From Devosia sp. (GTDB lineage Bacteria > Pseudomonadota > Alphaproteobacteria > Rhizobiales > Devosiaceae), in assembly GCF_030689745.1 (NCBI RefSeq), contig NZ_JAUYGL010000146.1, positions 1 to 60,541 of the forward strand: a DNA stretch of 60,541 nucleotides, written 5' to 3'. Both the position numbers and the translations under genes were made by a program. Shown here in pieces: positions 27,518 through 36,734 of this stretch (positions are counted from its first letter, which is position 1; each line of letters begins with the position of its first letter). The notes under the pieces were generated by a model that was not told the DNA's origin, ran no database searches, and saw nothing but the letters and a program-made list of their open reading frames with translations.

Positions 27518-27847
27518 AGGCGCCGTCCGGCCTGCCGGGCCGGTCATAATAGCGCTGTCACAATCGGGGATTAGACTGGCAGCTGGACGGGACCGGCCCC
27601 TGGGCACTGAGTCTGCACGCCCCGCCGCGATTGTCACAATAGATCCGCCGCCAGCGCGGCAAATTTTGCCTCGTTCCCAGAATAACGCTTTGTTTTCAAA
27701 GCTATAAACTGTCACAAACGCGTCACGGAACTGCAATAAAACAGTCGCACGCCCCCCATATGGTCGGCCTCGTCAAAGGGCGGCGCCAGGGATGATGTCT
27801 CGGATCGGCCCGCCGGGTTTGAACTGAATTCCGAAAAGGAAATTCCC
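27518..27847. other. intergenic region carrying the pst promoter
   Basis: 330 bases between the IclR gene and pstS. The right half is AT-rich and carries the Pho box and likely -10 element. The left half shows GTCA-containing words (27541-27561 and near 27634) but not in Pho-box spacing. Confidence 0.6.
27709..27726 (+). promoter_or_regulatory. Pho box of the pst operon
   Basis: CTGTCAC-AAAC-GCGTCAC matches the PhoB-binding consensus of two CTGTCAT-like repeats in 11-base register, about 120 bases upstream of pstS. A CAATAA-like -10 lies at about 27734-27739, where activation by PhoB would place it. PhoB itself is encoded at the end of the operon. Confidence 0.8.
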
Positions 27848-28879
27848 ATGAAGTCTGCAATCTTCGCCAGTGCTGCCGTCGTCGCGCTTGTCGCATTCGG
27901 CACCCCAGCCGCTTTCGCCCAGTCGCGCGACACCATTCAGATCGCTGGCTCGTCCACCGTTCTTCCCTTCTCTTCGATCGTTGCCGAAGAATTCGGCAAC
28001 GCGTTCCCCGATTTCAACACGCCAAATGTTGCCGGCGGCGGTTCGGGCGGCGGCAAGCGTCAGCTGTGCGAAGGCGTCGGCGAAGCCACGCTCGACATCG
28101 CTAACTCGTCAAGCAAGATGGGTGCAAGAGAACTGGAAAGCTGCCAGGCCAATGGCGTTGAAGACGTCCGCGAGATCGTTTTCGGTTTTGACGGCATCGT
28201 CTTTGCCACCGGAATCGAACAGGGCGATTTCGCCCTTGAGCCCGTGCACCTGTACAAGGCCATCGCAGCGCAGGTTCCTGTTGACGGCGCAATGGTCGCC
28301 AATCCCTACACCAACTGGTCCGATATCGATGCGTCCCTGCCCGATCAGGCCATCTTCATCGCCATCCCCGGCACCAACCACGGCACGCGCGAAGTGTTCG
28401 ACGAACGCGTCCTCGCTATCGGTTGCGAAGCTGCCGAACTGCCGGAAATGGATGAAGACGCCATGGAAGCTGCTTGCCTGACCCCCCGTCAGGACGTGGT
28501 TGTGGAAATCGCTGGCGACTACACCGAAACTCTGGCCCGTCTGCAGTCCAACCCCGAAGCTGTCGGCGTGTTCGGCCTGTCCTTCTACGACCAGAACCGC
28601 GACAGCCTCAAGGTTGCCACCGTTTCGGGCGTCGAGCCCTCGCTTGAGACCATCGCTTCGGGCGACTACCCGGTTTCCCGTCCGCTGCAGTTCTACGTCA
28701 AGGGCGCCCATATCGGCGTGATCCCTGGCATTGAAGACTACGTTGCCTTCTTCCTGTCCGAGCAGATGGCCGGTGCTGGTGGCACGCTTGAAGCCGCTGG
28801 TCTGGTGCCTGCTTCCAGCGAGTTCCTTGCTGCACAGCTGGACGCGTTCAACAACGCCGAACAGTACCAGCCTCAGTAA
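27848..28879 (+). CDS. pstS: phosphate ABC transporter binding protein PstS
   Basis: Periplasmic phosphate-binding protein of 343 residues with a signal peptide ending near A-F-A-Q. The phosphate-loop pattern I-A-G-S-S-T-V is at about 32-38, G-G-G-S-G-G-G-K at about 62-69 and P-G-T-N-H-G-T-R-E-V near 176. AAGGAAAT lies just upstream of the ATG at 27848. Pho box control implies induction by phosphate starvation. A strong hairpin follows, which should favour pstS over downstream genes. Confidence 0.94.
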   Translation: MKSAIFASAAVVALVAFGTPAAFAQSRDTIQIAGSSTVLPFSSIVAEEFGNAFPDFNTPNVAGGGSGGGKRQLCEGVGEATLDIANSSSKMGARELESCQANGVEDVREIVFGFDGIVFATGIEQGDFALEPVHLYKAIAAQVPVDGAMVANPYTNWSDIDASLPDQAIFIAIPGTNHGTREVFDERVLAIGCEAAELPEMDEDAMEAACLTPRQDVVVEIAGDYTETLARLQSNPEAVGVFGLSFYDQNRDSLKVATVSGVEPSLETIASGDYPVSRPLQFYVKGAHIGVIPGIEDYVAFFLSEQMAGAGGTLEAAGLVPASSEFLAAQLDAFNNAEQYQPQ

Positions 28880-28893
28880 TCGTATGCGCTAAT

Positions 28894-28926
28894 GTGATGG
28901 ACCCCGGCTTTGCCGGGGTCCATCAC
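28894..28926 (+). terminator. strong hairpin between pstS and pstC
   Basis: Perfect 15-base stem, GTGATGGACCCCGGC with its complement, and a TTT loop. There is no long T tract after it. Lying 15 bases behind pstS, it likely protects the pstS mRNA or causes partial termination so that PstS exceeds the membrane subunits. Confidence 0.75.
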
Positions 28927-28984
28927 TACAAGCCTGAATACCATGGGCTAGATAGCCTCTCCCCTCAGGAAGGACCGGTTCGCC

Positions 28985-30361
28985 GTGAACGCTCTCGTCA
29001 TTGCCGCACTTCTCCTGGTTCTTCTTACATTTTCCTATCAGGTTGGCTGGTCCCGCAGCCGCAAGCTCGCTGGCAACAAAAGCCAGCACCTGCATTCCCG
29101 CCCCATTTACCACGGCGTCTTGGCGGCTCTCTTTGCGGTTTTGCCAGCTATGGTCATAATCGGGATCTGGGCGCTATTCAGCGAACAGGTCACCAATAGT
29201 TTCATTGTGGCGCAATTGCCGCCGGAAACAGCACAATTGTCACAGATGCAGCTGCAGGCGGCAATTGCCCGCGTGAAAGCCATTGCCAGCGGCTACGGCG
29301 TTGTCGGCGAGCCCTCCGCGACAGAAGTTGTGGCAGCACAAGTCTTTGCCAGTTACCAACAGATATCCTTTCTCGCAGTGCTCGCTGCCGCAGCAGCGAT
29401 CGGGGCTGGCGGCTTGTTTTGGGCGCAGCGCCGCATCGGCCCTCGGCTGCGCGCACGTACCGAAGTCGAAATCTTCGTGCGTATTGCCCTTATGGCCTGC
29501 TCAGCCGTGGCCATTGTCACCACGCTGGGCATCGTTCTGTCGCTGCTCTCCGATGCCTTGCGGTTTTTCAGCTTTATCAACCCCCTGGACTTCTTCTTCG
29601 GCACGACATGGAATCCGCGCTTCCAGAGTGCTGGCACCGGCTCGGCGGGCGAATATGGTCTGCTGCCGCTGCTCTGGGGCACAGTCATGATCAGCATCAT
29701 CGCTATGCTAGTTGCGGTCCCGATCGGGCTGATGTCAGCGATTTATCTGTCACAGTACGCAGATGAGCGGGTGCGCAACGTCGTCAAGCCGATCATCGAG
29801 GTTCTCGCCGGCATTCCCACCATCGTCTACGGCTTCTTCGCCCTGGTGACTGTCGGGCCTTTCTTCGCTGCCGCTGGCGACGCCGTGGGCATCGATATCA
29901 ATGCCACCAGCGCGCTCACAGCCGGCGTGGTGATGGGCATCATGATCATCCCGTTCATTTCCTCGCTCAGTGACGACATCATCGCCCAGGTTCCCCGGGC
30001 CATGCGCGATGGATCCCTTGGCCTGGGTGCGACGCAGTCGGAAACCATCCGCAATGTGTTGCTGCCAGCTGCACTGCCTGGCATTGTGGGCGCCGTCCTT
30101 CTCGCGGTAAGCCGCGCCATTGGTGAGACGATGATTGTAGTGCTGGCTGCCGGCAATAGCCCCGTGCTGCGCTTCAATCCTGCCGAGCCGACTTCAACGG
30201 TTACAGTAAGCATCGTCAACCAGCTAACGGGTGACGCCGATTTTACCAGCCCGCAATCGCTGGTGGCCTTCGCGCTTGGTCTGACCTTGTTCGCCATGAC
30301 GTTGCTGCTGAATGTCATGGCTCTCTACATCGTACGGAAATTCAGGGAGCAATACGAATAG
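28985..30361 (+). CDS. pstC: phosphate ABC transporter permease PstC
   Basis: Inner-membrane subunit of the high-affinity phosphate importer, 458 residues. It is longer than the enterobacterial form because of an N-terminal membrane and periplasmic extension typical of alphaproteobacteria. The BPD permease domain occupies the C-terminal half, with the ABC-coupling motif R-A-M-R-D-G-S-L-G-L-G-A-T-Q-S-E-T near 338. Start is GTG at 28985. pstA follows two bases after its stop. Confidence 0.93.
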   Translation: MNALVIAALLLVLLTFSYQVGWSRSRKLAGNKSQHLHSRPIYHGVLAALFAVLPAMVIIGIWALFSEQVTNSFIVAQLPPETAQLSQMQLQAAIARVKAIASGYGVVGEPSATEVVAAQVFASYQQISFLAVLAAAAAIGAGGLFWAQRRIGPRLRARTEVEIFVRIALMACSAVAIVTTLGIVLSLLSDALRFFSFINPLDFFFGTTWNPRFQSAGTGSAGEYGLLPLLWGTVMISIIAMLVAVPIGLMSAIYLSQYADERVRNVVKPIIEVLAGIPTIVYGFFALVTVGPFFAAAGDAVGIDINATSALTAGVVMGIMIIPFISSLSDDIIAQVPRAMRDGSLGLGATQSETIRNVLLPAALPGIVGAVLLAVSRAIGETMIVVLAAGNSPVLRFNPAEPTSTVTVSIVNQLTGDADFTSPQSLVAFALGLTLFAMTLLLNVMALYIVRKFREQYE

Positions 30362-30363
30362 CC

Positions 30364-31725
30364 ATGACCGACACATTGCTCTCTGCGGCTTCACCGGGCA
30401 GCCGCAACCGCGAACAAGTCCGCAAGGGCCTTCGTCGACGCCACCGCAGCGAGGTTCTGTTCCGCTGGGCCGGCATCCTGTCAATTGTCGCGGCGCTTGG
30501 CTTTGTTGCCATCCTCTTCGGCATGATCCTTTCCAAAGGCATGCCTTCTTTCTGGCAGTCCACGCTGCATCTGGAAGCCTATTTTGATCCCGAACTGATC
30601 GAAGGCGGACCGCAGCCGCAGCGGGAGGACAGCAACTCGGATGCTGACTATCAGCGCGCCTATTCCAACTGGCAGCGGGCCGTGACGCTGTCGAACTGGA
30701 ATACCGTCGTTGAAACAGCGATCCGCGCGCAGGTGCCAGAGTTTGAGATCGAAACCGGCGATCTGCTCGACTTGGTCACAACGGCAGCGCGTTTCCAGCT
30801 GCGTGATCAGTATTTCGCCAATCCCGACGTGCTTGGCCAGACCATGCCGGTGTCCATCCTCGGGTCCGCCAATACCGACAATTGGCTAAAGGGCACAATC
30901 GACCGATCCCAGCCCGATGCCCGACAGCAGCTAGCACCGGAAACTCGCCAGCTTGCCGACCAGTTCCTGGAACAGGGCATCATTCGTTTCGATTTTGCGG
31001 GGCACATATTCACCAACGTCGATAGCCGCTCTGCGCCCGCCTCAGCCGGTCTGGCCGGTGCCTTCATGGGCTCGCTTTACATGATGATGGTGGTGATCGT
31101 TCTCGCCGTGCCGATTGGCGTTGCCAGCGCTGTTTATTTGGAAGAATTTGCGCCCAAGAACCGGTGGACGGACTTGATTGAGGTCAATATCAACAATCTG
31201 GCTGCCGTGCCCTCGATTGTCTTTGGTTTGCTCGGCGCAGCCGTGTTTATCAACTATTTTGGTTTGCCGCGCTCGGCGCCCATCGTCGGGGGTCTGGTTC
31301 TGACCCTGATGACGCTACCGACGATCATCATTGCGACACGCTCCTCGCTCCGCGCAGTGCCCCCATCGCTGCGGCAGGCCGCCCTGGGCCTGGGCGCCTC
31401 ACGCAACCAGACCGTGTTCCATCACGTGCTGCCCATGACCTTCCCGGGCATCCTGACCGCCACCATCATTGGCGTCGCCCAGGCCCTGGGCGAAACCGCG
31501 CCCCTGCTGCTGATCGGCATGAGCGCCTTCATCGCCAACATCCCGTCCAGCCCGATGGATTCGGCAACCGCGCTTCCGGTCCAGATCTATCTCTGGCAGG
31601 GTAACGAAAACCGCAATTTCTTCGAAGCCCGCACCTCGGCGGCCATCATCGTACTGTTGGGATTGATGCTGATGCTCAATGCCATTGCCATCTTCCTGCG
31701 TTCGCGCCTTGAGAAGCGCGCTTGA
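30364..31725 (+). CDS. pstA: phosphate ABC transporter permease PstA
   Basis: Second membrane subunit, 453 residues. An N-terminal cytoplasmic part and one membrane segment precede a periplasmic insert of about 170 residues (the DUF3333-type region of alphaproteobacterial PstA). The permease domain with the coupling loop [15 protein letters not shown] follows. Its ATG lies immediately after pstC and pstB follows 10 bases after its stop, so the unit is tightly coupled. Confidence 0.93.
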   Translation: MTDTLLSAASPGSRNREQVRKGLRRRHRSEVLFRWAGILSIVAALGFVAILFGMILSKGMPSFWQSTLHLEAYFDPELIEGGPQPQREDSNSDADYQRAYSNWQRAVTLSNWNTVVETAIRAQVPEFEIETGDLLDLVTTAARFQLRDQYFANPDVLGQTMPVSILGSANTDNWLKGTIDRSQPDARQQLAPETRQLADQFLEQGIIRFDFAGHIFTNVDSRSAPASAGLAGAFMGSLYMMMVVIVLAVPIGVASAVYLEEFAPKNRWTDLIEVNINNLAAVPSIVFGLLGAAVFINYFGLPRSAPIVGGLVLTLMTLPTIIIATRSSLRAVPPSLRQAALGLGASRNQTVFHHVLPMTFPGILTATIIGVAQALGETAPLLLIGMSAFIANIPSSPMDSATALPVQIYLWQGNENRNFFEARTSAAIIVLLGLMLMLNAIAIFLRSRLEKRA

Positions 31726-31735
31726 GGGGACCCAA

Positions 31736-32572
31736 ATGGATATGATTGCCGGAAAGATCAAATTGACCTCCAAGACAGTGGATCAAAGTATGAACCCCCT
31801 AGACGTGTTGGAACGCGAGACGCGCCTCTCCGCCCGCGACGTCACCGTACACTATGGCGACAAGCAGGCCCTGTTCGGCATTTCCATCGACATTCCCGAT
31901 CGGGCGGTGACGTCCTTTATCGGCCCGTCGGGCTGCGGCAAGTCGACCTTCTTGCGCTGCATCAACCGCATGAACGACACGATCGAGGGCGCCAGGGTCG
32001 GCGGCAGCATCAAGCTCGATGGCGATGACGTCTATGATCCAAATCTCGATGTCGTCGAGTTGCGCGCCCGCGTCGGCATGGTGTTCCAGAAGCCCAATCC
32101 CTTCCCCAAATCGATCTACGAGAACGTCGCCTACGGCCCCAAAATCCACGGCCTCGCCCGCTCGCGGACCGATCTCGACGAGATCGTGGTCTCCTCGCTG
32201 CGCAAGGCGGGCCTGTTCGAAGAGGTCAAGGATCGCCTCAACGAGCCCGGCACTAGCCTGTCGGGCGGCCAGCAGCAGCGCCTCTGCATCGCCCGCGCCA
32301 TCGCCGTCGGCCCCCAGGTCATCCTGATGGACGAGCCCTGCTCGGCGCTTGACCCCATCGCCACCGCCATCATCGAGGAATTGATCGACGAACTGCGCGA
32401 AAACTACACCATCGTCATCGTCACCCACTCGATGCAGCAGGCCGCCCGGGTTTCCCAGAAGACCGCGTTTTTCCATCTGGGCAAGCTGATCGAGGAAGGC
32501 GTCACCGAAGACATCTTCACCAACCCCGAGCACAAGCAGACCCAGGACTACATCATGGGCCGTATCGGCTGA
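31736..32572 (+). CDS. pstB: phosphate ABC transporter ATPase PstB
   Basis: 278-residue ATPase that powers phosphate import. Walker A G-P-S-G-C-G-K-S is at about 64-71, the ABC signature L-S-G-G-Q-Q-Q-R at about 176-183, and Walker [13 protein letters not shown] follows. The ATG at 31736 has GAGGGGA upstream; the frame is open further up within pstA but without family sequence. PhoU is encoded 29 bases downstream. Confidence 0.96.
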   Translation: MDMIAGKIKLTSKTVDQSMNPLDVLERETRLSARDVTVHYGDKQALFGISIDIPDRAVTSFIGPSGCGKSTFLRCINRMNDTIEGARVGGSIKLDGDDVYDPNLDVVELRARVGMVFQKPNPFPKSIYENVAYGPKIHGLARSRTDLDEIVVSSLRKAGLFEEVKDRLNEPGTSLSGGQQQRLCIARAIAVGPQVILMDEPCSALDPIATAIIEELIDELRENYTIVIVTHSMQQAARVSQKTAFFHLGKLIEEGVTEDIFTNPEHKQTQDYIMGRIG

Positions 32573-32601
32573 TCCCCGCACGGACATAAGAGGAGACTGC
32601 C

Positions 32602-33312
32602 ATGCCCGCCACCGGCACCGACCATATCGTTACCGCCTATAGCGACGAGCTGATCCAGCTGGCCCAATCCATCGCCGAGATGGGCGGCCAGGTCGAACTC
32701 GCCATCGAGAACGGCACCAAGGCCCTGCTCAAGCTGGATCGCGAACTGGCTGATCTGACCATCATCGCCGATCAGCGCATTGACGACATGCAGCGCAATA
32801 TCGACGACATGGCCGTCTCGATGATTGCCCGCCGCCAGCCCATGGCCTCGGACCTGCGCGCCATCATCACCTCGATCCACGTCGCCAACGACCTCGAACG
32901 CGTCGGCGACATGGCTAAGCAACTGGCCCGCCGCTCGCTCAAGCTCGAAGGCATGAGCCTGCAACCCACCTTCTACAATGGCGTCAAGAACATGACGGCC
33001 TTGGTGCTGCGCCAGATCAAGGATTCGCTGGACGCCTATTCCAGCCGCAACGCTGCCGCCGCCATCCAGGTCTGCAACCACGACGACGAAGTCGATGCCA
33101 TGTACACCTCGCTGTTCCGCGAACTGCTCACCTACATGATGGAAGATCCGCGCAACATCACGCCCTGCACCCATTTGCTGTTCTGCGCCAAGAACCTCGA
33201 ACGCATTGGCGACCACGCCACCAACATCGCCGAGCACGCCTATTACCTGCAGACCGGCAAACAGCTCACCAGCGATATCCAGGAACTGCATCGCACCCAG
33301 ATCAAGGCGTAA
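32602..33312 (+). CDS. phoU: phosphate signalling protein PhoU
   Basis: 236-residue all-helical regulator with two repeats of the PhoU three-helix bundle, each with the metal-binding E/D-x-x-x-D pattern (V-A-N-D-L-E-R-V-G-D-M near 94 and C-A-K-N-L-E-R-I-G-D-H near 194). PhoU damps PstSCAB and the PhoR kinase when phosphate is adequate. AGGAGA precedes the ATG. Its gene follows pstB and precedes phoB, the standard alphaproteobacterial order. Confidence 0.95.
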   Translation: MPATGTDHIVTAYSDELIQLAQSIAEMGGQVELAIENGTKALLKLDRELADLTIIADQRIDDMQRNIDDMAVSMIARRQPMASDLRAIITSIHVANDLERVGDMAKQLARRSLKLEGMSLQPTFYNGVKNMTALVLRQIKDSLDAYSSRNAAAAIQVCNHDDEVDAMYTSLFRELLTYMMEDPRNITPCTHLLFCAKNLERIGDHATNIAEHAYYLQTGKQLTSDIQELHRTQIKA

Positions 33313-33434
33313 CATGACCTTCGATCCGTCGGAACATTTCGGCCCAGTTGGCTAGCATGGTGATGGCGCGCGGATCACTTCCCGGCCTCACCAGGCAAAC
33401 CGGCCTTCCTTTGTCCTAAAACGGGGTTGCACCC

Positions 33435-34136
33435 ATGCCCGCTACCATTCTCGTTGTCGAAGACGAAGGCGATATCGCCATCCTGCTGCGCTACAACCTC
33501 GAAGCCGAGGGCTTCCGCGTCGTCACCGCCGAAACCGGCGACGAAGCGGCCCAGGCCATTCAGGACAAGCTGCCCGATCTGATCCTGCTCGACTGGATGC
33601 TGCCCGAAATCTCCGGCATCGAAATGTGCCGTCGCCTGCGCGCCCGCGAGCAAACCGCCCGCGTGCCGATCATCATGCTCACCGCACGCGGTGAAGAGGA
33701 AGAGCGTGTCCGCGGCCTGGCCACCGGTGCCGACGACTATGTGGTCAAGCCCTTCTCGGTGCCCGAACTGATCGCCCGTATCCACGCCCTGCTGCGCCGC
33801 GCCAATCCCAATCTGGTCACTGCCGCCCTCAAGGTCGGCGATCTCGAACTCGACCGCACCACCCACCGCGTTCGCCGCGCCGCCCGCGACGTCCATCTTG
33901 GCCCCACCGAATACCGCCTGCTCGAATATCTGATGCGCCATCCCGGCCGCGTCTATTCGCGCGAGCAGCTGCTCGATGGCGTCTGGGGCAATGATGTCTA
34001 TGTCGACGAGCGCACCGTCGACGTCCATATCGGCCGCCTCCGCCGCGCCATCAATCGCGGTCGCGAAACCGACCCCATCCGCACCGTCCGCGGCGCCGGC
34101 TATGCCTTCGATGAGCGCTTCGCCCAGGTCGCCTGA
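33435..34136 (+). CDS. phoB: phosphate regulon response regulator PhoB
   Basis: 233-residue OmpR-family response regulator. The receiver domain has the acidic pocket (V-E-D-E-G-D), the phosphorylation site in L-L-D-W-M-L-P near Asp-54 and the K-P-F-S switch near 105. The C-terminal winged helix (L-G-P-T-E-Y-R-L-L-E-Y-L and H-I-G-R-L-R-R-A-I) binds Pho boxes such as the one before pstS. A 122-base gap after phoU could hold its own promoter. Its kinase gene phoR is not in this window. Confidence 0.95.
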   Translation: MPATILVVEDEGDIAILLRYNLEAEGFRVVTAETGDEAAQAIQDKLPDLILLDWMLPEISGIEMCRRLRAREQTARVPIIMLTARGEEEERVRGLATGADDYVVKPFSVPELIARIHALLRRANPNLVTAALKVGDLELDRTTHRVRRAARDVHLGPTEYRLLEYLMRHPGRVYSREQLLDGVWGNDVYVDERTVDVHIGRLRRAINRGRETDPIRTVRGAGYAFDERFAQVA

Positions 34137-34160
34137 GCCTTCAGGGCCCGCCGATCTGTC

Positions 34161-34180
34161 CCTCCCCCTTCAGGGGGAGG
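34161..34180. terminator. palindromic intergenic repeat after phoB
   Basis: CCTCCCCCT and AGGGGGAGG form a 9-base perfect stem with a 2-base loop, followed by CTAGGAGGGG. This GGGGGAGG-type palindrome is a common dispersed intergenic element in alphaproteobacteria. Here it lies between converging phoB and the MFS gene and probably acts as a two-way terminator. Confidence 0.6.
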
Positions 34181-34203
34181 CTAGGAGGGGCCGGCCCCTG
34201 CCT

Positions 34204-35829
34204 CTAAACCTCGGGCACGCTGCGCAGCGGCGTCTCGTCGGCCAGCGGCACGGTCTGCCGCTCGATCATCCGGTGCACCTGCGGCGGGCCATCGCCCTGG
34301 TGCAGGGTCCGCAAGGCCAAGAAATTCTCTGCATCCGCCTTGGTGCGCCGCAGATTGTGCCGCACATAATCCACCCAGGTCGGCACATGGTAGCTTTCCA
34401 CCCATAGATCCGGCTGCTCCAGATCGCGCAGCAGGGCCCATTGCCGCGCCCCGTCGCGCAGCCGCACCTTGCGTCGCTCGGTCATCAGCGCCAGGAACCT
34501 GGGAATGTCATCCTGGGCGATGCGATAGTCGACCATCACCATGATCGGCCCGCTGCGCGGGGTCAGGTTCAGCCGCAGCACCGGTTCGTTGAAGGTGTTG
34601 AGCGGGCCCAGATCGCGCGATTCAAACTCCCGCAGCGGCAGGATGAACCCCACCAGCGCGCAAAACACCAGTACCAGCGCGGCCATGGCCAGCGCCCAGT
34701 CAATCCCGAACGCGTCGGCGCTGACGCCCCACAGCCAGCTGCCCATCGCCATGCCGCCAAACGTCGCCGTCTGGTAGAGCGACAGCGCCCGGCCCACCAC
34801 CCAGCGGGGCGATGACAGCTGAATCGACACGTTGAACAGGCTCATCGACAGCACCCAGCATGCCCCCGCCGGCACCAGCACGGCGTGGCTCAGGATCAGG
34901 TCTCGGCTGAACCCCAACCCCGCGCAGCTCAGCGCAAAACCGATACAGGCCGCCCGCACAATCCACTCATTGCTGAAGCGCTCGCGCACCCGGCCATTGA
35001 TGAACGCGCCGCCAATCGCCCCCAGACCGAAGCAGCCCAGCAGGGTGCCATAGGCCAGCGCCCCGCCGCCCACATATTCGGCCGCCACCGAGGGCAGCAG
35101 CGCCAGAACCGCAACGGCGGACAGCCCGAACAGGAAGCTGCGGAACAGCACCGTGGTCAGGCTGGGCGACAGCGACACATAGCGGATGCCGGCCAGAATG
35201 GCGCTGCCGAAGCCTTCGCGCGGCAGGCGGTTGGCGGGCCGCTCCGGCTTCCAGCGCAGCAGCGCGGTGATCAGCGGCAGATAGGTCAGCGCATTGAGCG
35301 TAAACGCCGCTGCGGCGCCTGCCAGCGCCACGATCAGCCCGCCCACTGCCGGGCCGACGCTGCGCATCATGTTGAAGCCCATGGCGTTCAGCGTCACCGC
35401 GCCGGGCAGATCGCTGCGCGGCACGATATCGCCCATCGACGCCTGCCAGGACGGATTGAACAATGCCGTCCCGGCGCCGATCATGAATGTGAGCGACAGC
35501 AGCAGCCAGGGACTCATCAGGTTCATGAAGGCCAGCACCGCCAGCAGCACCGACACCAGCGCCATCCCGCCCTGCGCGATCAGCATCACCACGCGGCGAT
35601 CGAAATTGTCGGCCAGGGCGCCGGCAGCCAGGGAAAAGATCATGATGGGCAGCGTGGTCGACGCCTGCACCAGTGCCACCATATTGTGCGAGTCGGTCAG
35701 CGTCGTCATCATCCAGCCGGCACCCACCGACTGCACCAGCCCCCCCAGATTGGACACCAGCGTGGCGGTCCACAACAGCCTGAAGGTCTCATGCTTGAAC
35801 GGCGCCAGGATGGACGGTCTATCGGGCAT
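34204..35829 (-). CDS. MFS exporter of the EntS-like (MFS_3) type with C-terminal domain
   Basis: 541-residue major facilitator of the enterobactin-exporter-like branch. Roughly 400 N-terminal residues form the membrane domain, beginning F-K-H-E-T-F-R-L-L-W-T-A-T-L, typical of this family. A C-terminal soluble domain of about 125 residues follows (D-Y-R-I-A-Q-D-D-I-P-R-F-L-A-L-M then W-V-E-S-Y-H-V-P-T-W), a ferredoxin-like fold known from this subfamily. The ATG at 35829 gives the family N-terminus. Siderophore export is one known role, but no siderophore genes are nearby. Confidence 0.85.
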   Translation of the reverse strand: MPDRPSILAPFKHETFRLLWTATLVSNLGGLVQSVGAGWMMTTLTDSHNMVALVQASTTLPIMIFSLAAGALADNFDRRVVMLIAQGGMALVSVLLAVLAFMNLMSPWLLLSLTFMIGAGTALFNPSWQASMGDIVPRSDLPGAVTLNAMGFNMMRSVGPAVGGLIVALAGAAAAFTLNALTYLPLITALLRWKPERPANRLPREGFGSAILAGIRYVSLSPSLTTVLFRSFLFGLSAVAVLALLPSVAAEYVGGGALAYGTLLGCFGLGAIGGAFINGRVRERFSNEWIVRAACIGFALSCAGLGFSRDLILSHAVLVPAGACWVLSMSLFNVSIQLSSPRWVVGRALSLYQTATFGGMAMGSWLWGVSADAFGIDWALAMAALVLVFCALVGFILPLREFESRDLGPLNTFNEPVLRLNLTPRSGPIMVMVDYRIAQDDIPRFLALMTERRKVRLRDGARQWALLRDLEQPDLWVESYHVPTWVDYVRHNLRRTKADAENFLALRTLHQGDGPPQVHRMIERQTVPLADETPLRSVPEV

Positions 35830-35951
35830 GCTGTTTCTCGCGCGGCTGGTGGCAACGCCCCGTCTTGAGCCAGTCCGTCCGCTTTGACAAGCCACGCGCC
35901 GCTCAAGGCGCTGGCCGCCTTGCCTGCCTTCAGCTCCCGGCAGCGTCGCGT

Positions 35952-36734
35952 CTAGACCCCGCTGGGTACGATGCGGAAGTCATTGCCCTCGGGCAGCAAC
36001 TGGCCGCCATCCACCACGATGGTGGTGCCGGTAATGTAGCTGGCCTCGTCCGAGGCGAGGAACAGGAAGGCATTGGCGACATCGCGCGCACTGCCCAGCC
36101 GCCCGAGCGGAATGGCGCTTTCCATATCGGCGATAAAGGCCGGGCCGCGGTGCTCTTGCATCGCCTCGGTCAGGATATTGCCCGGCTCCACCCCGTTCAC
36201 GGTGATGCCATAGCCGGAAAATTCCAGCGCCGCCGAGCGGATGAAGCCGTTGATCCCCGCCTTGCTCGCAGCATAGTGGCCATGCCCGGGGCTGGTCACA
36301 TGCGGCCCGGTGATCGAGGACGTGAACAGGATTCGCCCATATTTTTGCGCCCGCATCGGCTCCAGCGCCGCCTTGGCCGCATTGAAGCTGCCGCGCAGAT
36401 TGACCGCCATCACCCGGTCCCAGTCTTCCGGCGTCGTGTCCTCGATCAGCTGCCAGGGATAGATCCCCGCATTCTGCACCACGATGTCGAGCCGGCCATA
36501 GGAGGCCACGGCCAGCGCCACTGCCGCTTCGGCATCGGCATAGCGGGCAATGTCTGTGCGGATGAAACTGCCGCCCAGCTCGGCGGCACTGGCGCGCCCA
36601 GCCGCTTCCTCGAAATCGGCCAGCACCAGGTTGGCGCCCTCCTCGACAAAGCGCTTCGCCGTGCCCTTGCCGATGCCCCGCGCCGCCCCGATAACCAGGG
36701 CCGTCTTGCCTGCCAGGCGTCCAGTCATGCTCAT
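35952..36734 (-). CDS. SDR-family NAD(P)-dependent oxidoreductase
   Basis: 260-residue classical short-chain dehydrogenase. The cofactor motif G-A-A-R-G-I-G is near residues 17-23, N-A-G near 88, and the catalytic Ser and Y-A-A-S-K are seen near 140 and 156. The C-terminus ends with T-G-T-T-I-V-V-D-G-G-Q. The start overlaps the upstream permease stop in ATGA, so it is the last gene of the ROK-ABC operon. It probably oxidises the imported sugar or polyol; the resemblance is to the UcpA group, whose substrate is not settled. Confidence 0.9.
   Translation of the reverse strand: MSMTGRLAGKTALVIGAARGIGKGTAKRFVEEGANLVLADFEEAAGRASAAELGGSFIRTDIARYADAEAAVALAVASYGRLDIVVQNAGIYPWQLIEDTTPEDWDRVMAVNLRGSFNAAKAALEPMRAQKYGRILFTSSITGPHVTSPGHGHYAASKAGINGFIRSAALEFSGYGITVNGVEPGNILTEAMQEHRGPAFIADMESAIPLGRLGSARDVANAFLFLASDEASYITGTTIVVDGGQLLPEGNDFRIVPSGV

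Noticed and set aside
27541..27561. Second Pho-box-like pair (CGGTCAT and CTGTCAC)
   Set aside because: The repeats are 14 bases apart rather than the 11-base register of Pho boxes.
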